Assembly: GCA_008690995.1 (NCBI GenBank)
Contig: VRMN01000001.1
Location: 4,278,001-4,342,000, forward strand
Length of the DNA: 64,000 nucleotides
Source: Porphyridium purpureum
Lineage: Eukaryota > Rhodophyta > Bangiophyceae > Porphyridiales > Porphyridiaceae
Direction of reading: 5' to 3'
Part shown: piece by piece, positions 29,376 to 38,468 of the stretch
Layout of the letters: each line of letters starts with the position of its first letter
Numbering within the stretch: position 1 is the first letter of the stretch
Notes under the pieces: model-generated
Told to the model about the DNA's origin: nothing
What the model saw: only the letters and a program-made list of their open reading frames with translations
The model's database searches: none
Translations under genes and position numbers: made by a program

Positions 29376-29574
29376 TTGTCATCGCTTTTTGGAGACATAC
29401 CGTAAATATTTGTTTTTGATGAAAGCATTCTGAATCTGGTGATGTGTGTGTGCAGTCATTCTGATTTCGCAAGGATTTTCATCTTTACAGCACACATACA
29501 TACACGCACGTACAATCTCTTGTTCTCTTTGTCTCTACTTCTCGCGTTGAGGGTAGGAAAGGGATCGGCGCGAC

Positions 29575-30492
29575 CTACGGCGAGTTCACCAACACGGCAT
29601 ATCCCGACCGGGAGTTGATCATGGGATCCTGCCTTTCCACAACTTCAAAGTCGAGGTGCTCGAACGTGCGTAAAAGTTCATGAAAATAGCTAAAATCTCG
29701 GCGAACACAGACGTAAACTTTTTCGCAGCCCACATTCCGCGCGACGTTCATGAGCGACCAAAGCGTTTCTTTTGAAGACGGTGTCATAATCTCGGGCGCC
29801 TCGACATACATTTCACGGTCGCGTGACAGGAACAAAGCTGATTCCGCGATGGTCACTCCGCGCTCCATGTCATAAGTGCTGGCATGGAGACTCAGTACCA
29901 TTGCTTTTGGCGACTCTTGCGAGCGCACGCTGGGAAACAAGCGCGAGTGAAAGCTGTGCACACGACGTTCGGCGCTGGATAAGCCAAACAAGTTGTCCAG
30001 GCCCTGCCTGGATGCGTCCTCTCCTTTAGCATCAAGCGGCAGAATCACGTGTTCGAAATCCTCTGACACGAGCATTTGAGGGACGTCAAAACACCAGCCG
30101 GATTTCTTCGCAAAGAACGAGAAGCAGTGCAGAGTCTCGCGATATACCTTGCGCGAGTGGGAGAAGCGAACAAACACCGCCTTCTCGAGCCCCTCCTTGA
30201 CGTCCGGTTTTTCGCTGAGGCTGCCGGTCGGGTCAACACAGTCGAGGCTCACTTCGCAAGCTTCTACGCTCAGCCCACTTGTGTCTTGCTGGGCAGCCAG
30301 ATCCATTTCATCCACCACATGCATGTTCATGACGTCCGACGGAAACACCGTCATTTCCGCGAGCTCGTCCAAGCCGTGAGCTCCCGCACCAAGGTTCTGC
30401 GCGCCGCGGCTCTCCAAGTCGTCCAGGTGCACGCGCACAGATACCGCGCCAGTCCGTATCACGCTGGTAGCAGCCAAAGTCGGCGACTCCAT
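29575..30492 (-). CDS. OAZ: ornithine decarboxylase antizyme-like protein
   Basis: 305 residues from the ATG at 30492. The C-terminal 130 residues match the antizyme fold: MYVEAPEIM-PSSKETLWSLM, an alternating stretch GCEKVYVCVRRD, then HELLRTFEHLDFEVVE. These correspond to the animal blocks YIEIP, SKDSF, HVFICFHK and LLRTFSFLGFEIV. Antizyme binds ornithine decarboxylase, blocks polyamine synthesis and sends the enzyme to the proteasome. In animals and fungi its synthesis needs a polyamine-induced +1 frameshift. Here one frame runs from the ATG through the whole domain, so no shift appears to be required. The N-terminal 150 residues are unlike known antizymes. Weak similarity makes this a probable, not certain, call. 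Confidence 0.65.
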   Translation of the reverse strand: MESPTLAATSVIRTGAVSVRVHLDDLESRGAQNLGAGAHGLDELAEMTVFPSDVMNMHVVDEMDLAAQQDTSGLSVEACEVSLDCVDPTGSLSEKPDVKEGLEKAVFVRFSHSRKVYRETLHCFSFFAKKSGWCFDVPQMLVSEDFEHVILPLDAKGEDASRQGLDNLFGLSSAERRVHSFHSRLFPSVRSQESPKAMVLSLHASTYDMERGVTIAESALFLSRDREMYVEAPEIMTPSSKETLWSLMNVARNVGCEKVYVCVRRDFSYFHELLRTFEHLDFEVVERQDPMINSRSGYAVLVNSP

Positions 30493-31289
30493 CTCCTCCC
30501 CTTCAATTCCTGTCGCAGCCTCCCCCCTCCTCCAATCCCAACCCACCCACCACAAAAGCTTTCACTTGCACTCGGTTACTACCCCACCCCGCTTCATGCA
30601 CCCGTTGTGTGCGTCGCTACGACCCAACTCGTCCGACTCCACCTTCCCAACAAACCCTCAACCCTAAACCTACACCAAAGGAGCCAAAACCCGCATAAAT
30701 CCAGAAAAAGCGTAAAACGTGTCCGGCTTGAATCTTTCCAGAAGTACTGTGAAAGGCTGTACACACACCTAAGATTGTTGCGCGTGGGAATCAACCGCTC
30801 AACCACAACATACTCAATTGCCTTCAATAATCCCAAACACAACAAAAGCCGGCTTCCTTACCTTCCAACGATCATGCGCCTGTGCTTGCGGCGCTCCTGC
30901 ATACCACGTCCTGCAAAGTCCGCCTAACCGATTCCTTATCGGTTCGGTGAGCGCAACTCACAAGAAGAGGTACAGTGCGCCGATTTCTGACAAAAGGTGT
31001 ACAGTGGCGCCGGATTGAGTTCGTGGCAAGTTGTCCGTCGCGCTCTACGGGTGTTAGGAAGCGCGGAGTCAAACGTGTCAGGCTGTCGTGGTAGGCGTTC
31101 GGCGGATGTGATGTGATGTGAGTTGAGGTGGTCAGAGCGCATCACTGCGAGGCCCGCTGGGCGTCTATGAATAGGGCGCGGCCGCGCGCGGCTAGCGGAG
31201 AAGAATAAACACAGACAGAGACACGCCAAGTAGATTGCGGGAAGTGAAGGATTTGTCGTTGATTGTTTTAAAATTCCACGGAGCTGCTG
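30493..31289. other. divergent promoter region between antizyme and the minisatellite gene
   Basis: About 800 bp without a convincing gene. It carries AGTACTGT (30743), GCTGTACA (30756), GGTACAGT (30969) and TGTACAGT (30998). The frames seen here are Arg/Thr/Ser-rich shadows. Confidence 0.4.
30969..31005. promoter_or_regulatory. paired GTACAGT motifs
   Basis: GGTACAGT (30969-30976) and TGTACAGT (30998-31005), both followed by GC-rich sequence (GCGCC and GGCGCC), about 290-320 bp before the ATG at 31290. Confidence 0.5.
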
Positions 31290-32155
31290 ATGGGAGGTCA
31301 GGGGGTGGATGTTGGTACCGAGGACCGAGGCTGGGGAAAGATGCTGGGTCCCGGGGCAGCGGGAACGGCCGAGCAGAGGCTGGCGAGTGCGCTGCGGTCA
31401 CATTTGGACGAGAAACACGTGCGGGACCGGGAACGCTCGATGAACGCTTCGATGAACGCTTCGATGAACGCTTCGATGAACGCTTCGATGAACGCTTCGA
31501 TGAACGCTTCGATGAACGCTTCGATGAACGCTTCGATGAACGCTTCGATGAACGCTTCGATGAACGCCCGGTGAACGCCCGGTGAACGCCCGGTGAACGC
31601 CCGGTGAACGCCCGGTGAACGCCCGGTGAACGCCCGGTGAACGCCCGGTGAACGCTCGATGAACGCTCGATGAACGCCCGGTGAACGCCCGGTGAACGCC
31701 CGGTGAACGCCCGATGAACGCTCGATGAACGCTCGATGAACGCTTCGATGAACGCTCGATGAACGCTTCGATGAACGCTTCGATGAGTACCTCGATGAAC
31801 GCCTTTCTAGATACCGGATCTGACGGAGTTTGGTGGCTGCGCCGCTAGGGACGAGCAGCTGAAGTGCGCTCCAGAGTGCGCTGCTCGAATGGTGGCTGTG
31901 GTCGCTCAAACAGTGCCATACGCATGGGCGCGGCCTTCCGCTGTACTTGAAACGCCCAAGCCTCGAGACTCTGATTTCTTCTTTAAGCTCGACGCACTCA
32001 CGCCGCAGCAGGTCATTGCTATGATAACTCGGCTTGAAGGGAGCTTTGGCGAGGAGCAAAGCAGTGCCACGCGGGAGCGTTTCCTCGGGGCATGCAGTCT
32101 CGCAACAGATGCTTTTGGTTTAGTTGAGCTGACGCAGCGGCTAGGTATGGTTTGA
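31290..32155 (+). CDS. possible gene interrupted by a minisatellite
   Basis: The ATG at 31290 starts a frame of about 50 normal residues (GTAEQRLASALRSHLDEKHVRDRER) before it enters the repeat, where it would read as repeated MNAS until a stop at 31574. After the array a frame on the same strand, about 31889-32155, looks like the end of a protein: FFFKLDALTPQQVIAMITRLEG ends in ELTQRLGMV. The repeat unit contains GT, and AG sites follow the array (for example tttctag at 31810), so the array may sit in an intron that joins the two parts. I do not recognise the product and the junction is not resolved. Confidence 0.3.
31437..31802. repeat. minisatellite of 12- and 11-bp units (TTCGATGAACGC / CCGGTGAACGC)
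   Basis: A first block of about eleven 12-bp units TTCGATGAACGC (to 31567) is followed by eight 11-bp CCGGTGAACGC (31568-31655), two TCGATGAACGC, three CCGGTGAACGC, one CCGATGAACGC, and a mixed tail of TCGATGAACGC and TTCGATGAACGC units to 31802. All share the core GATGAACGC or GGTGAACGC. The higher-order mixture points to unequal exchange. The long minus-strand frame across it is a by-product of the repeat. Confidence 0.95.
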
Positions 32156-32876
32156 AAGGTGAGCGCAGCATGACGCTACGAAAACGGGCGGGACATCGCC
32201 AGTGCCAGTCATGAGCGAAGTTTAATTTTCGCTCGGTCAAAGGCTGATCACTCGGGAGCTGGGAAGCACGCGTGTACCTCGAAGCACAACCAATGCTTCT
32301 TTGAGACTTCTTGCCAAGGATACTCTTGTGTTCGAAAACCAGCCTGCCGACAGGCATGAGGCTTGCAGGCTTCGGACTCTTCATGTTCATTGGAATCGGC
32401 TGCTTGTCAATAGGAGACACCAGCACTGAAGTGTACGTGGTGACTGAATTGGGACGCGGTGGGCCATCGTTACTTCCGGCCGATATGTGGCCAGTGCCGG
32501 CCATTGTGCTTCTCTCCTTGCGTGTAGCACTTTCGTTTGTCAGTTGCACTCGGTTTGGAAAGCGCAAGGGTGGGCTAGCCAGCCCTCCAGCCTTCTTACA
32601 TCGAAAGCGGTGCGATGTCTCCAAAGAGGTTGTGAATTCTGTGCGCTCCGTGTTGGTGACGCTCCCCAAACTCTGCATTTCATCCGAGTGTGCATTGGAG
32701 CACCCGTTGATGGCTCTAAATCACGTTGTCGTCGCAAGGCACTTTATTTACCCGCACTGAATCGAAATAGCTGCGCGGCTGCAGGAGTATTAAAGGCGAT
32801 AATGAAATTGTTCGGCGTTGAGGTTTTGTCATCTTCGCACTGAATTGCATATTTCGAATTTTTCCCGATGGTAGAA
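32156..32876. other. unresolved stretch with competing frames
   Basis: A plus-strand frame (about 32356-32760) and a minus-strand frame (about 32019-32505) overlap. The minus frame, starting MAGTGHISAGSNDGPP, has a protein-like disordered composition. Neither can be assigned. Confidence 0.3.
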
Positions 32877-33407
32877 TCACGTACTGGCGAGTGCCTGGTG
32901 CAGCGTTTCCAGCGGCGCGGTGGTGAAGAGTGTGGCTGGGTACGACGCGTACTTCCACTCCGGGTGCGCCATAACCACACATCCACCCACATTCTCGGTC
33001 TCGTACTTCAGGATGGTCATGTTCGCATGCACATCTGAGTAGATCTGTGCGCCCGCTGTTCCATAATATGGCAAGCCCGTGCATGGGTCTGTCACGTCTG
33101 CCCAGTATCCTTGCGCCCACAGCACGTCGCATACTTGTTTGCTCCATCTTAGAAACTCTTCCAAGAGACGATCCTTTTCGGCCGCCTGCACATCACCCCA
33201 CGACAGAAGGCTCGCGGCGGCCTTCTGGAACGTGGGCACGATCAGCAACGCGCTGTTGCCCGAGGGGTCCTTGCTCAGTATCGCTTCTCTCTGATCTGGA
33301 AACACGCCGGCCACTTCACGAAGCACGGCGCTCGGACATGTGTGCACAGAGTACTCAAAGTCGACGTAGTGCGAGCACCTTGTCGGACCCACCAATGTCT
33401 CTGCCAT
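32877..33407 (-). CDS. MMADHC: MMADHC-like cobalamin trafficking protein (short form)
   Basis: 176 residues, about 120 fewer than the human protein. It corresponds to its C-terminal domain. Family features are VCDVLWAQGYWADVTDPCTGLPYYG, GCCV-like VGGCVVMAHPEWKYASYPATLFTTAP and the helix before them. MMADHC directs cytosolic cobalamin, with MMACHC, towards methionine synthase or to mitochondrial methylmalonyl-CoA mutase. The missing N-terminal part includes the mitochondrial leader, so the alga's protein probably works in the cytosol. The function would fit an alga that takes up vitamin B12. The start is the first ATG (MAETLVGP). It is divergent from ATP10. Confidence 0.8.
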   Translation of the reverse strand: MAETLVGPTRCSHYVDFEYSVHTCPSAVLREVAGVFPDQREAILSKDPSGNSALLIVPTFQKAAASLLSWGDVQAAEKDRLLEEFLRWSKQVCDVLWAQGYWADVTDPCTGLPYYGTAGAQIYSDVHANMTILKYETENVGGCVVMAHPEWKYASYPATLFTTAPLETLHQALAST

Positions 33408-33503
33408 TCTTCTTCGTGTGGATTCTCACCCACCACCTTGTGCAACTCGTGCCAGCCTCCTCACCCACGTGGAGCGCAATCCGCGTCAATGGTTCCAACT
33501 CAA

Positions 33504-33522
33504 GCTGTACCTTTACAGTACA
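33504..33522. promoter_or_regulatory. GTAC-core motifs in the MMADHC/ATP10 promoter
   Basis: GCTGTACC (33504-33511) and ACAGTACA (33515-33522) form an imperfect palindrome in the 303-bp gap between divergent starts at 33407 and 33711. Confidence 0.5.
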
Positions 33523-33710
33523 CCCGGTAATTTCGGACCGATGTAATGCGAGCGACTTAATGGTTTCATAAGCGCGTCGGGGCGATGGGGCCGAATAGTA
33601 AGTTGCGGGCGTGGTGGTGAGGTGGCGGAGGGTGGGGGGATATATTGAATGGGATGTGGGTGGTGGTGGCGTCGTGAGCTGGAGGAGTGGGTGTGTCGAG
33701 CGCGGCAAAG

Positions 33711-34658
33711 ATGCGATGGCGCGTGACCGACGTGGTGCACCGCCTGGGGCGATTCGTGCGTGCTGGGGGTGGGGTGCACCCGGAGCACCAGCAGCAGGTG
33801 CTGCGTTTCCGCCCGCCAGCCGTGGAGTGCGAATGGGCATCGTCACATGCGCGCGACAAGTCGCGTGGCGTCCCGGCAGATCACCACATTCGCGTCAAGG
33901 CGGCGTCTCCCGTGGTCAAGCTGGTGAGGTGGCAGAGCTTCGAGTCTGAGACTCTGCCGCAGTCTGAACCAGGCATGCCCTTGGCCGCGACGGCTGGGTT
34001 GGGGGCGCATGAGGGCGGCTGGACCTCAGGTGATCCGGGTCCGGTTGGTGCGCACGATAGAGTCGGAACCAGTGATTGCACTCCCGAGCATGTCCTTGAA
34101 GTCGTGGTCGAGCCGAAACGCTTGACTGAGGCAGAGCACGCGCGGCTTCCGCTCTTTCCCACACTCCTCTGTGAATGCCCCGATCGAAGCGTCGTCAATG
34201 TGCGCGACGTGCTCAGTATGAACGAGATGACGCTTGTGCTTGTGTTTCGAAATTACGAGCCAGACCCGCATGAAGTGGACTCCTGGCGTATTCCATTCAT
34301 GCGTCACTTTGGCGACCACCCCAACGCCGAGATTTTGCACGTCGTGGTCTATGAAGGCCTGCTTCGCCATCTATACAAGTCGATGCACTGCGCATCGGTA
34401 ATGCGATGCGTGCCACGAGAACGTCACAGTAGATACTTGTGCTACGCGGGCGGTCGCGGCGGGGAAGAACTCGACGTGCTGGCGACGCATTTGAAAAGGG
34501 CCTCGACAGCACACCACGACCATCGGCCGCACCTCTTTGCGTGCCTCGTTGACCGCCTCGGTCGTGTGCGCTGGGGCGCTCAAGGATTGGCTAGCGCGCC
34601 TGAATTACTTGAAATGAGCAATACGTGCACTCAAATTCTCGCGGCGGTCCAGACGTAA
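33711..34658 (+). CDS. ATP10: mitochondrial ATP synthase assembly factor ATP10
   Basis: 315 residues from the first ATG (MRWRVTDVVHRLGRFVR), a typical basic mitochondrial leader. The C-terminal 170 residues have the ATP10 pattern: LPLFPTLLCECPDRSVVN, LVLVFRNYE, WRIPFMRHF, then an alternating block and, at the end, LFACLVDRLGRVRWGAQGLAS. ATP10 chaperones subunit a (ATP6) into the F0 sector of the mitochondrial ATP synthase. Residues about 60-130 are a weakly conserved, Gly/Ala/Pro-rich linker. Upstream DNA is G-rich, so the earlier GTG of the open frame is not used as a start. Confidence 0.85.
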   Translation: MRWRVTDVVHRLGRFVRAGGGVHPEHQQQVLRFRPPAVECEWASSHARDKSRGVPADHHIRVKAASPVVKLVRWQSFESETLPQSEPGMPLAATAGLGAHEGGWTSGDPGPVGAHDRVGTSDCTPEHVLEVVVEPKRLTEAEHARLPLFPTLLCECPDRSVVNVRDVLSMNEMTLVLVFRNYEPDPHEVDSWRIPFMRHFGDHPNAEILHVVVYEGLLRHLYKSMHCASVMRCVPRERHSRYLCYAGGRGGEELDVLATHLKRASTAHHDHRPHLFACLVDRLGRVRWGAQGLASAPELLEMSNTCTQILAAVQT

Positions 34659-35169
34659 CGAGACAGCTCGATGTTCGAAGACGTTGCTGGACCTGCGCGC
34701 TTCGCTTTTAGGAAACGCGCTTCGAACCACCGGGGAAGATGCTCGTTGTGCTTGCACCGTACCTGTGTTTCTTGCTCGTGGGAGCACACACGGCTGAAGC
34801 TTTCATTCTGGCGCGTGGTATTTCATAACCTCTGGGCAGTAGAAGGGCTCGAGTGACCAGGGCACGCCGCGGCGGCGTCGTACGAATTGCGCGCACGCAT
34901 GTGACAAAGCAGTCAGACACCGCAACTACCAGTCGCACGCGCTGCAGCCAGAATGCGACAAGAGGGCGCGCCGTGGTCGTCCCCGGGCCCATACCGCTTA
35001 CGACAGAGTCCGCAAATGACACGGCACCAGGCCGTCGAGACGGTGTAGTGTACAGCTGCGTCTGGATGATTTTGGCGCGTGAGGTACAGCGCGGTTTAAA
35101 CATTTGAACGCTCGCGGAGCGGTGGGAGCTGTAAAAGACGGAAGCTGCGAGCAGGAAGCGCGGACGGGA
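34659..35169. other. promoter and untranslated stretch before the SWIB gene
   Basis: About 510 bp with no supported gene. It contains TGTACAGC (35049) and GGTACAGC (35083). Confidence 0.4.
35049..35090. promoter_or_regulatory. paired GTACAGC motifs
   Basis: TGTACAGC (35049-35056) and GGTACAGC (35083-35090), 34 bp apart, 80-120 bp before the SWIB start. A variant with C in place of the final T. Confidence 0.5.
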
Positions 35170-36222
35170 ATGTCGGGCACGATGCATTACGACGGCATGT
35201 GCGCGTTCATGCGCGGGTTGCGAGTAGTTGGCGATGCGGATCCCCGTCCGTGCTTGCGCGCGCTGCGCTCCACGAGACTTGCGCAGCCGCAGGGCGCCGC
35301 GCCCGTGCGCGCGCGCGGCAGGAGAGTGTTCTCGATGGTGATCTCGTCCGAGTCGCGCCCTCGCATTGCAGCGGCCGTGGGTGGCGCGGGCGAGCAGTCA
35401 GAGTCTCCGCAGACTGATATCAACGGTCGACGGCGAAAGGGGCAGCAGGAGCAGAAGGGATCCAAGTTTCCCAAGCCTCGAAAAGTGACGCGAAGGACCG
35501 TGTATGTGGTAAGCGACGAGCTGCAGCAGGTGACAGGGTTTACATTGGGGTCCAAGTCGCAGGTGCTCAAGTCGGTTACGGCATACATTAAGCAAAATAA
35601 TTTGCAGAGCTCAGAAAATCGGTACGAGTTTCAGTGTGATGCAACATTGCGCGACCTGTTTCAAGGGACCGAGCCCATGCATTTCTTTTCCCTGACCCAC
35701 GAAGTTCAGCGCCATCTTATTCGTCCGCGTCCAGGCTCTCAGCAGTTTGCGGACGCCAATCAGCTGGAAGAAATTATGCTCGTGGAGGCCAAACAGAAGG
35801 AGCGTGAACGTGTGGAGCAGCCACTCAAACGGCGGGATCTGACCGCCATTCGGGACGCGCAGCGTGGAATATTTGCACCGCTGACGCTGAGCCCGGCGTT
35901 GGTAAAGATCACAGGCCAGAGTGAGATGACTCGGCCGCAGGTCTTGCGCTCGTTGTGGGCCTATATCAGAAACCATCGCCTCGCTGCGGAGGGCCGCATG
36001 ATTCGCAATGATTCCGCTCTTAGAGCGGTATTTGGAGGTGAGGAATGCACACCATTCACTGACATTATGAAACACATCTCGCAAAACACTTCGCCAAAGC
36101 GGAGGGACGGACCGGGACACTGGTCGTCAGATGCGACTGGGTTGCAAGATACTGTGAACGCAGTGTTCGAGCAAATGCACGACAAAGTCCGCCTCATGCA
36201 GAGGCTTTTCGGAAGGAAGTGA
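35170..36222 (+). CDS. plastid double-SWIB (SWIB/MDM2) domain protein
   Basis: 350 residues. A Cys/Arg/Ala-rich leader (1-60) ends near ISSESRP. The third in-frame ATG (35197) would give MCAFMRGLRV, with the N-terminal Phe seen in other plastid proteins of this window, and may be the true start. A basic linker (FPKPRKVTRR) leads into the first SWIB domain (about 108-182: YVVSDELQQVTGF ... SVTAYIKQNNLQ). A second SWIB follows (about 233-310: LSPALVKITGQ ... SLWAYIRNHRL). The domain is shared by SWI/SNF BAF60 subunits, MDM2 and plastid nucleoid proteins. Double-SWIB proteins of plants and plastid-bearing algae are thought to bind nucleoid DNA. A 19-A run follows about 30 bp after the stop. Confidence 0.85.
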   Translation: MSGTMHYDGMCAFMRGLRVVGDADPRPCLRALRSTRLAQPQGAAPVRARGRRVFSMVISSESRPRIAAAVGGAGEQSESPQTDINGRRRKGQQEQKGSKFPKPRKVTRRTVYVVSDELQQVTGFTLGSKSQVLKSVTAYIKQNNLQSSENRYEFQCDATLRDLFQGTEPMHFFSLTHEVQRHLIRPRPGSQQFADANQLEEIMLVEAKQKERERVEQPLKRRDLTAIRDAQRGIFAPLTLSPALVKITGQSEMTRPQVLRSLWAYIRNHRLAAEGRMIRNDSALRAVFGGEECTPFTDIMKHISQNTSPKRRDGPGHWSSDATGLQDTVNAVFEQMHDKVRLMQRLFGRK

Positions 36223-36767
36223 GCAAGATGGGTTATCCGGCGGTGTAAAACAGCAAAAAAAAAAAAAAAAAAATTCTAGTGTGGTTATGTTGTCTTTTCT
36301 TCAGATGTTTGAAGCGCATCGCTCAAAGCAGACGGTTGCCCAAGAATCACTGCAACCTGCACAGACCGAGACGAAAAAGGGTCAAGGGATCTACAGCTGC
36401 GCAGCAAGCACCACCAAGAGTCTTGGCTGACGAATGTCCCGTGTCCGAGTCCCCGATCTGCCGGTCAGCGAGAAGAGAGATGCCGACAGCCAGAAGCCAG
36501 GTGTTCCTTGATGTGCGGGCTTGACTCCTCGTTGCACAAGCGACATTTGCTTCTCAGTACAGAGGCGCCCCGGATCCCACCCTCTGCTTTCCATCCCAGC
36601 GCCGCATTGTTGCTGGTTTGAAATTGCGCGTTGGCACGACGAACGGGTGACGATTTGACGACGCAAGCGAGGTGCGGTGCCGGTGCAAGGCGGAAGAAGC
36701 TGGGGAGGTTCGGGGGCTGCTCGTTGATTTCTAATTAAAAGTTGCGCACGAGAGAAGCCCGGACAAG
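36223..36767. other. intergenic stretch with an A19 run
   Basis: An uninterrupted A19 run (36255-36273) lies just after the SWIB stop and could mark a polyadenylation region. The rest shows no gene. The minus-strand frame here is a shadow rich in Arg and Pro. Confidence 0.45.
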
Positions 36768-38156
36768 ATGGCGATGTGGGGTGGGCGGTTTGACGCCGCG
36801 CCGACGGAGCTGGTGGCCAAGATGGGCGAGTCAGTATCGTACGACCACCGCCTCTACGCGCACGATATCCGAGGCAGCATTGCGCACGCCAAGATGCTGG
36901 CAAAGCAGGGCATCATCACCGCAGACGATGCGCACCAAATTGAGCATGGTCTGCTAGGCATCAAGTCCCAGATCGACGCCGGTGCATTCACGTTCGATGA
37001 GCGTCTTGAGGACATCCACATGAACATTGAGGCGCGTCTGACCGAGAATATTGGAAGTGCGGGAGCCAAGCTCCACTCAGCACGCTCCAGGAATGATCAA
37101 ATCGCCACGGATTCTCGGCTGTACCTGCGCGACGAGCTCGACACGATCAAGCGGCTCGTTCGCGGGCTCCAGATCGAGCTGATCAAGATCGCACGCGAGC
37201 ATACCGACACAATCCTGCCGGGATTCACACACTTGCAGCACGCACAGCCCATTGTGCTGGGACATTACATGCTGGCGTACACTGAAATGTTCGACAGGGA
37301 TCACTCTCGCCTGGAGGACTGCCAGAAGCGCTTCAACTACCTCCCGCTGGGCTCCGGCGCGCTCGCCGGCTCGACACTGCCCATCGATCGCGAGTTTGTT
37401 TGCAAGGAACTTGAATTTCTGGGTTGCTGCCGTAACTCCATGGACGCCACGGCAGACCGCGACTACATGATCGAGCTGCTGTCGTCGCTGAGCATCATCA
37501 TGATGCACTTGTCGCGGATGTCGGAGGACCTAGTATTCTGGATGTCGCAAGAGGCAGGCTGGATAGAGCTGGGTGACGCTTTCTGCACGGGAAGCAGCCT
37601 GATGCCGCAAAAGAAAAATCCGGACATGTGTGAACTCACGCGCGGAAAGACCGGGCGCGTCTATGGTGACTTGATGGCCCTTTTGAGCATCATGAAGAGT
37701 CTGCCGCTGTGCTACAACCGCGACATGCAGGAGGACAAGGAACCGGTCTTTGACGCTGTTGATACTGTCAAACTGGTGCTGTCGGTGTATGCGCCCATGA
37801 TCGCAAGCATGAAGGTGAACAAGGATAGGATGTACGAGGCCGCGTCTGATCCAGCTCTGATGGCCACAGACCTGGCCGAGTGGCTCGTCAAGAACAATGT
37901 ACCATTCCGCTCCGCACATCACCGTGTTGGTGCGCTGGTTGGCTACTGCAAGAAGGCCGGGAAGAGGCTGGACGAGGTTACGCTCGAGGAAATGCAGGCT
38001 TGTGTTCCTGAGGCGAATGAGGAATGTTTAGCGCTGTGGAAGCCAGAAAGCTCCGTTGCGCTGCGCGAGTCTTTTGGCGGCACGGCACCAAATCAGGTTC
38101 GCACGCAGATTGCCTACTGGATGGAGCAGGACTTTGTCAAGCAGCTGCTCAAGTAG
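36768..38156 (+). CDS. ASL: argininosuccinate lyase
   Basis: 462 residues, the usual length. It begins MAMWGGRFDAAP, the conserved start of the family. Other features are SARSRNDQIATD, LPGFTHLQHAQPI (general-acid/base His near residue 155) and the fumarase-superfamily signature GSSLMPQKKNPD (about 274-286) with the catalytic Ser. It splits argininosuccinate into arginine and fumarate, the last step of arginine synthesis. There is no N-terminal extension, so from this start the enzyme would be cytosolic. A transit peptide would need an upstream exon, which I do not see. The close match to bacterial and plant enzymes makes the call firm. Confidence 0.96.
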   Translation: MAMWGGRFDAAPTELVAKMGESVSYDHRLYAHDIRGSIAHAKMLAKQGIITADDAHQIEHGLLGIKSQIDAGAFTFDERLEDIHMNIEARLTENIGSAGAKLHSARSRNDQIATDSRLYLRDELDTIKRLVRGLQIELIKIAREHTDTILPGFTHLQHAQPIVLGHYMLAYTEMFDRDHSRLEDCQKRFNYLPLGSGALAGSTLPIDREFVCKELEFLGCCRNSMDATADRDYMIELLSSLSIIMMHLSRMSEDLVFWMSQEAGWIELGDAFCTGSSLMPQKKNPDMCELTRGKTGRVYGDLMALLSIMKSLPLCYNRDMQEDKEPVFDAVDTVKLVLSVYAPMIASMKVNKDRMYEAASDPALMATDLAEWLVKNNVPFRSAHHRVGALVGYCKKAGKRLDEVTLEEMQACVPEANEECLALWKPESSVALRESFGGTAPNQVRTQIAYWMEQDFVKQLLK

Positions 38157-38468
38157 CAGACGTGGGAGAACAAGAAGGTTGGTGAAGGCTGAAGGGAGAG
38201 CGGGAGGAAAAGGAAGGTACAAAGTCATCGCCCTTTTTGTGCAGCTCATATTGATAAAGATGTGTATTGCCTTGGCTCGGCTTCAAGTTTGCAGCTTCGA
38301 GTAGTCTTGCCAAGAACCCCCCACTTCAGCTGATCCAATTTACAAAAGCCCCACGGAATCGCCGCTCCCCATTACTAGAACCGTTTGAACCCCGAAAGGG
38401 GCGATGGGAGAGTGACTAAGGAGGCCGCGTGGCAGACAAGCAGGACGTGTGAGCGGCTTCCGCTCACT
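38157..38468. other. short intergenic stretch
   Basis: About 310 bp between two plus-strand genes; nothing beyond probable 3' and 5' untranslated sequence. Confidence 0.5.

Noticed and set aside
31437-31802. CRISPR-like array
   Set aside because: Units are directly adjacent without spacers, and the context is eukaryotic.
31298-32059. Long minus-strand frame of 253 codons through the minisatellite (repeated SPGVHRAFTGR)
   Set aside because: It stays open only because three 11-bp units make a stop-free 33-bp period. The flanks are not protein-like in this frame.
36255-36273. A19 run as a retrotransposed copy tail
   Set aside because: No target-site duplication or intronless-copy signs were seen; a poly(A) run after the SWIB gene is enough.
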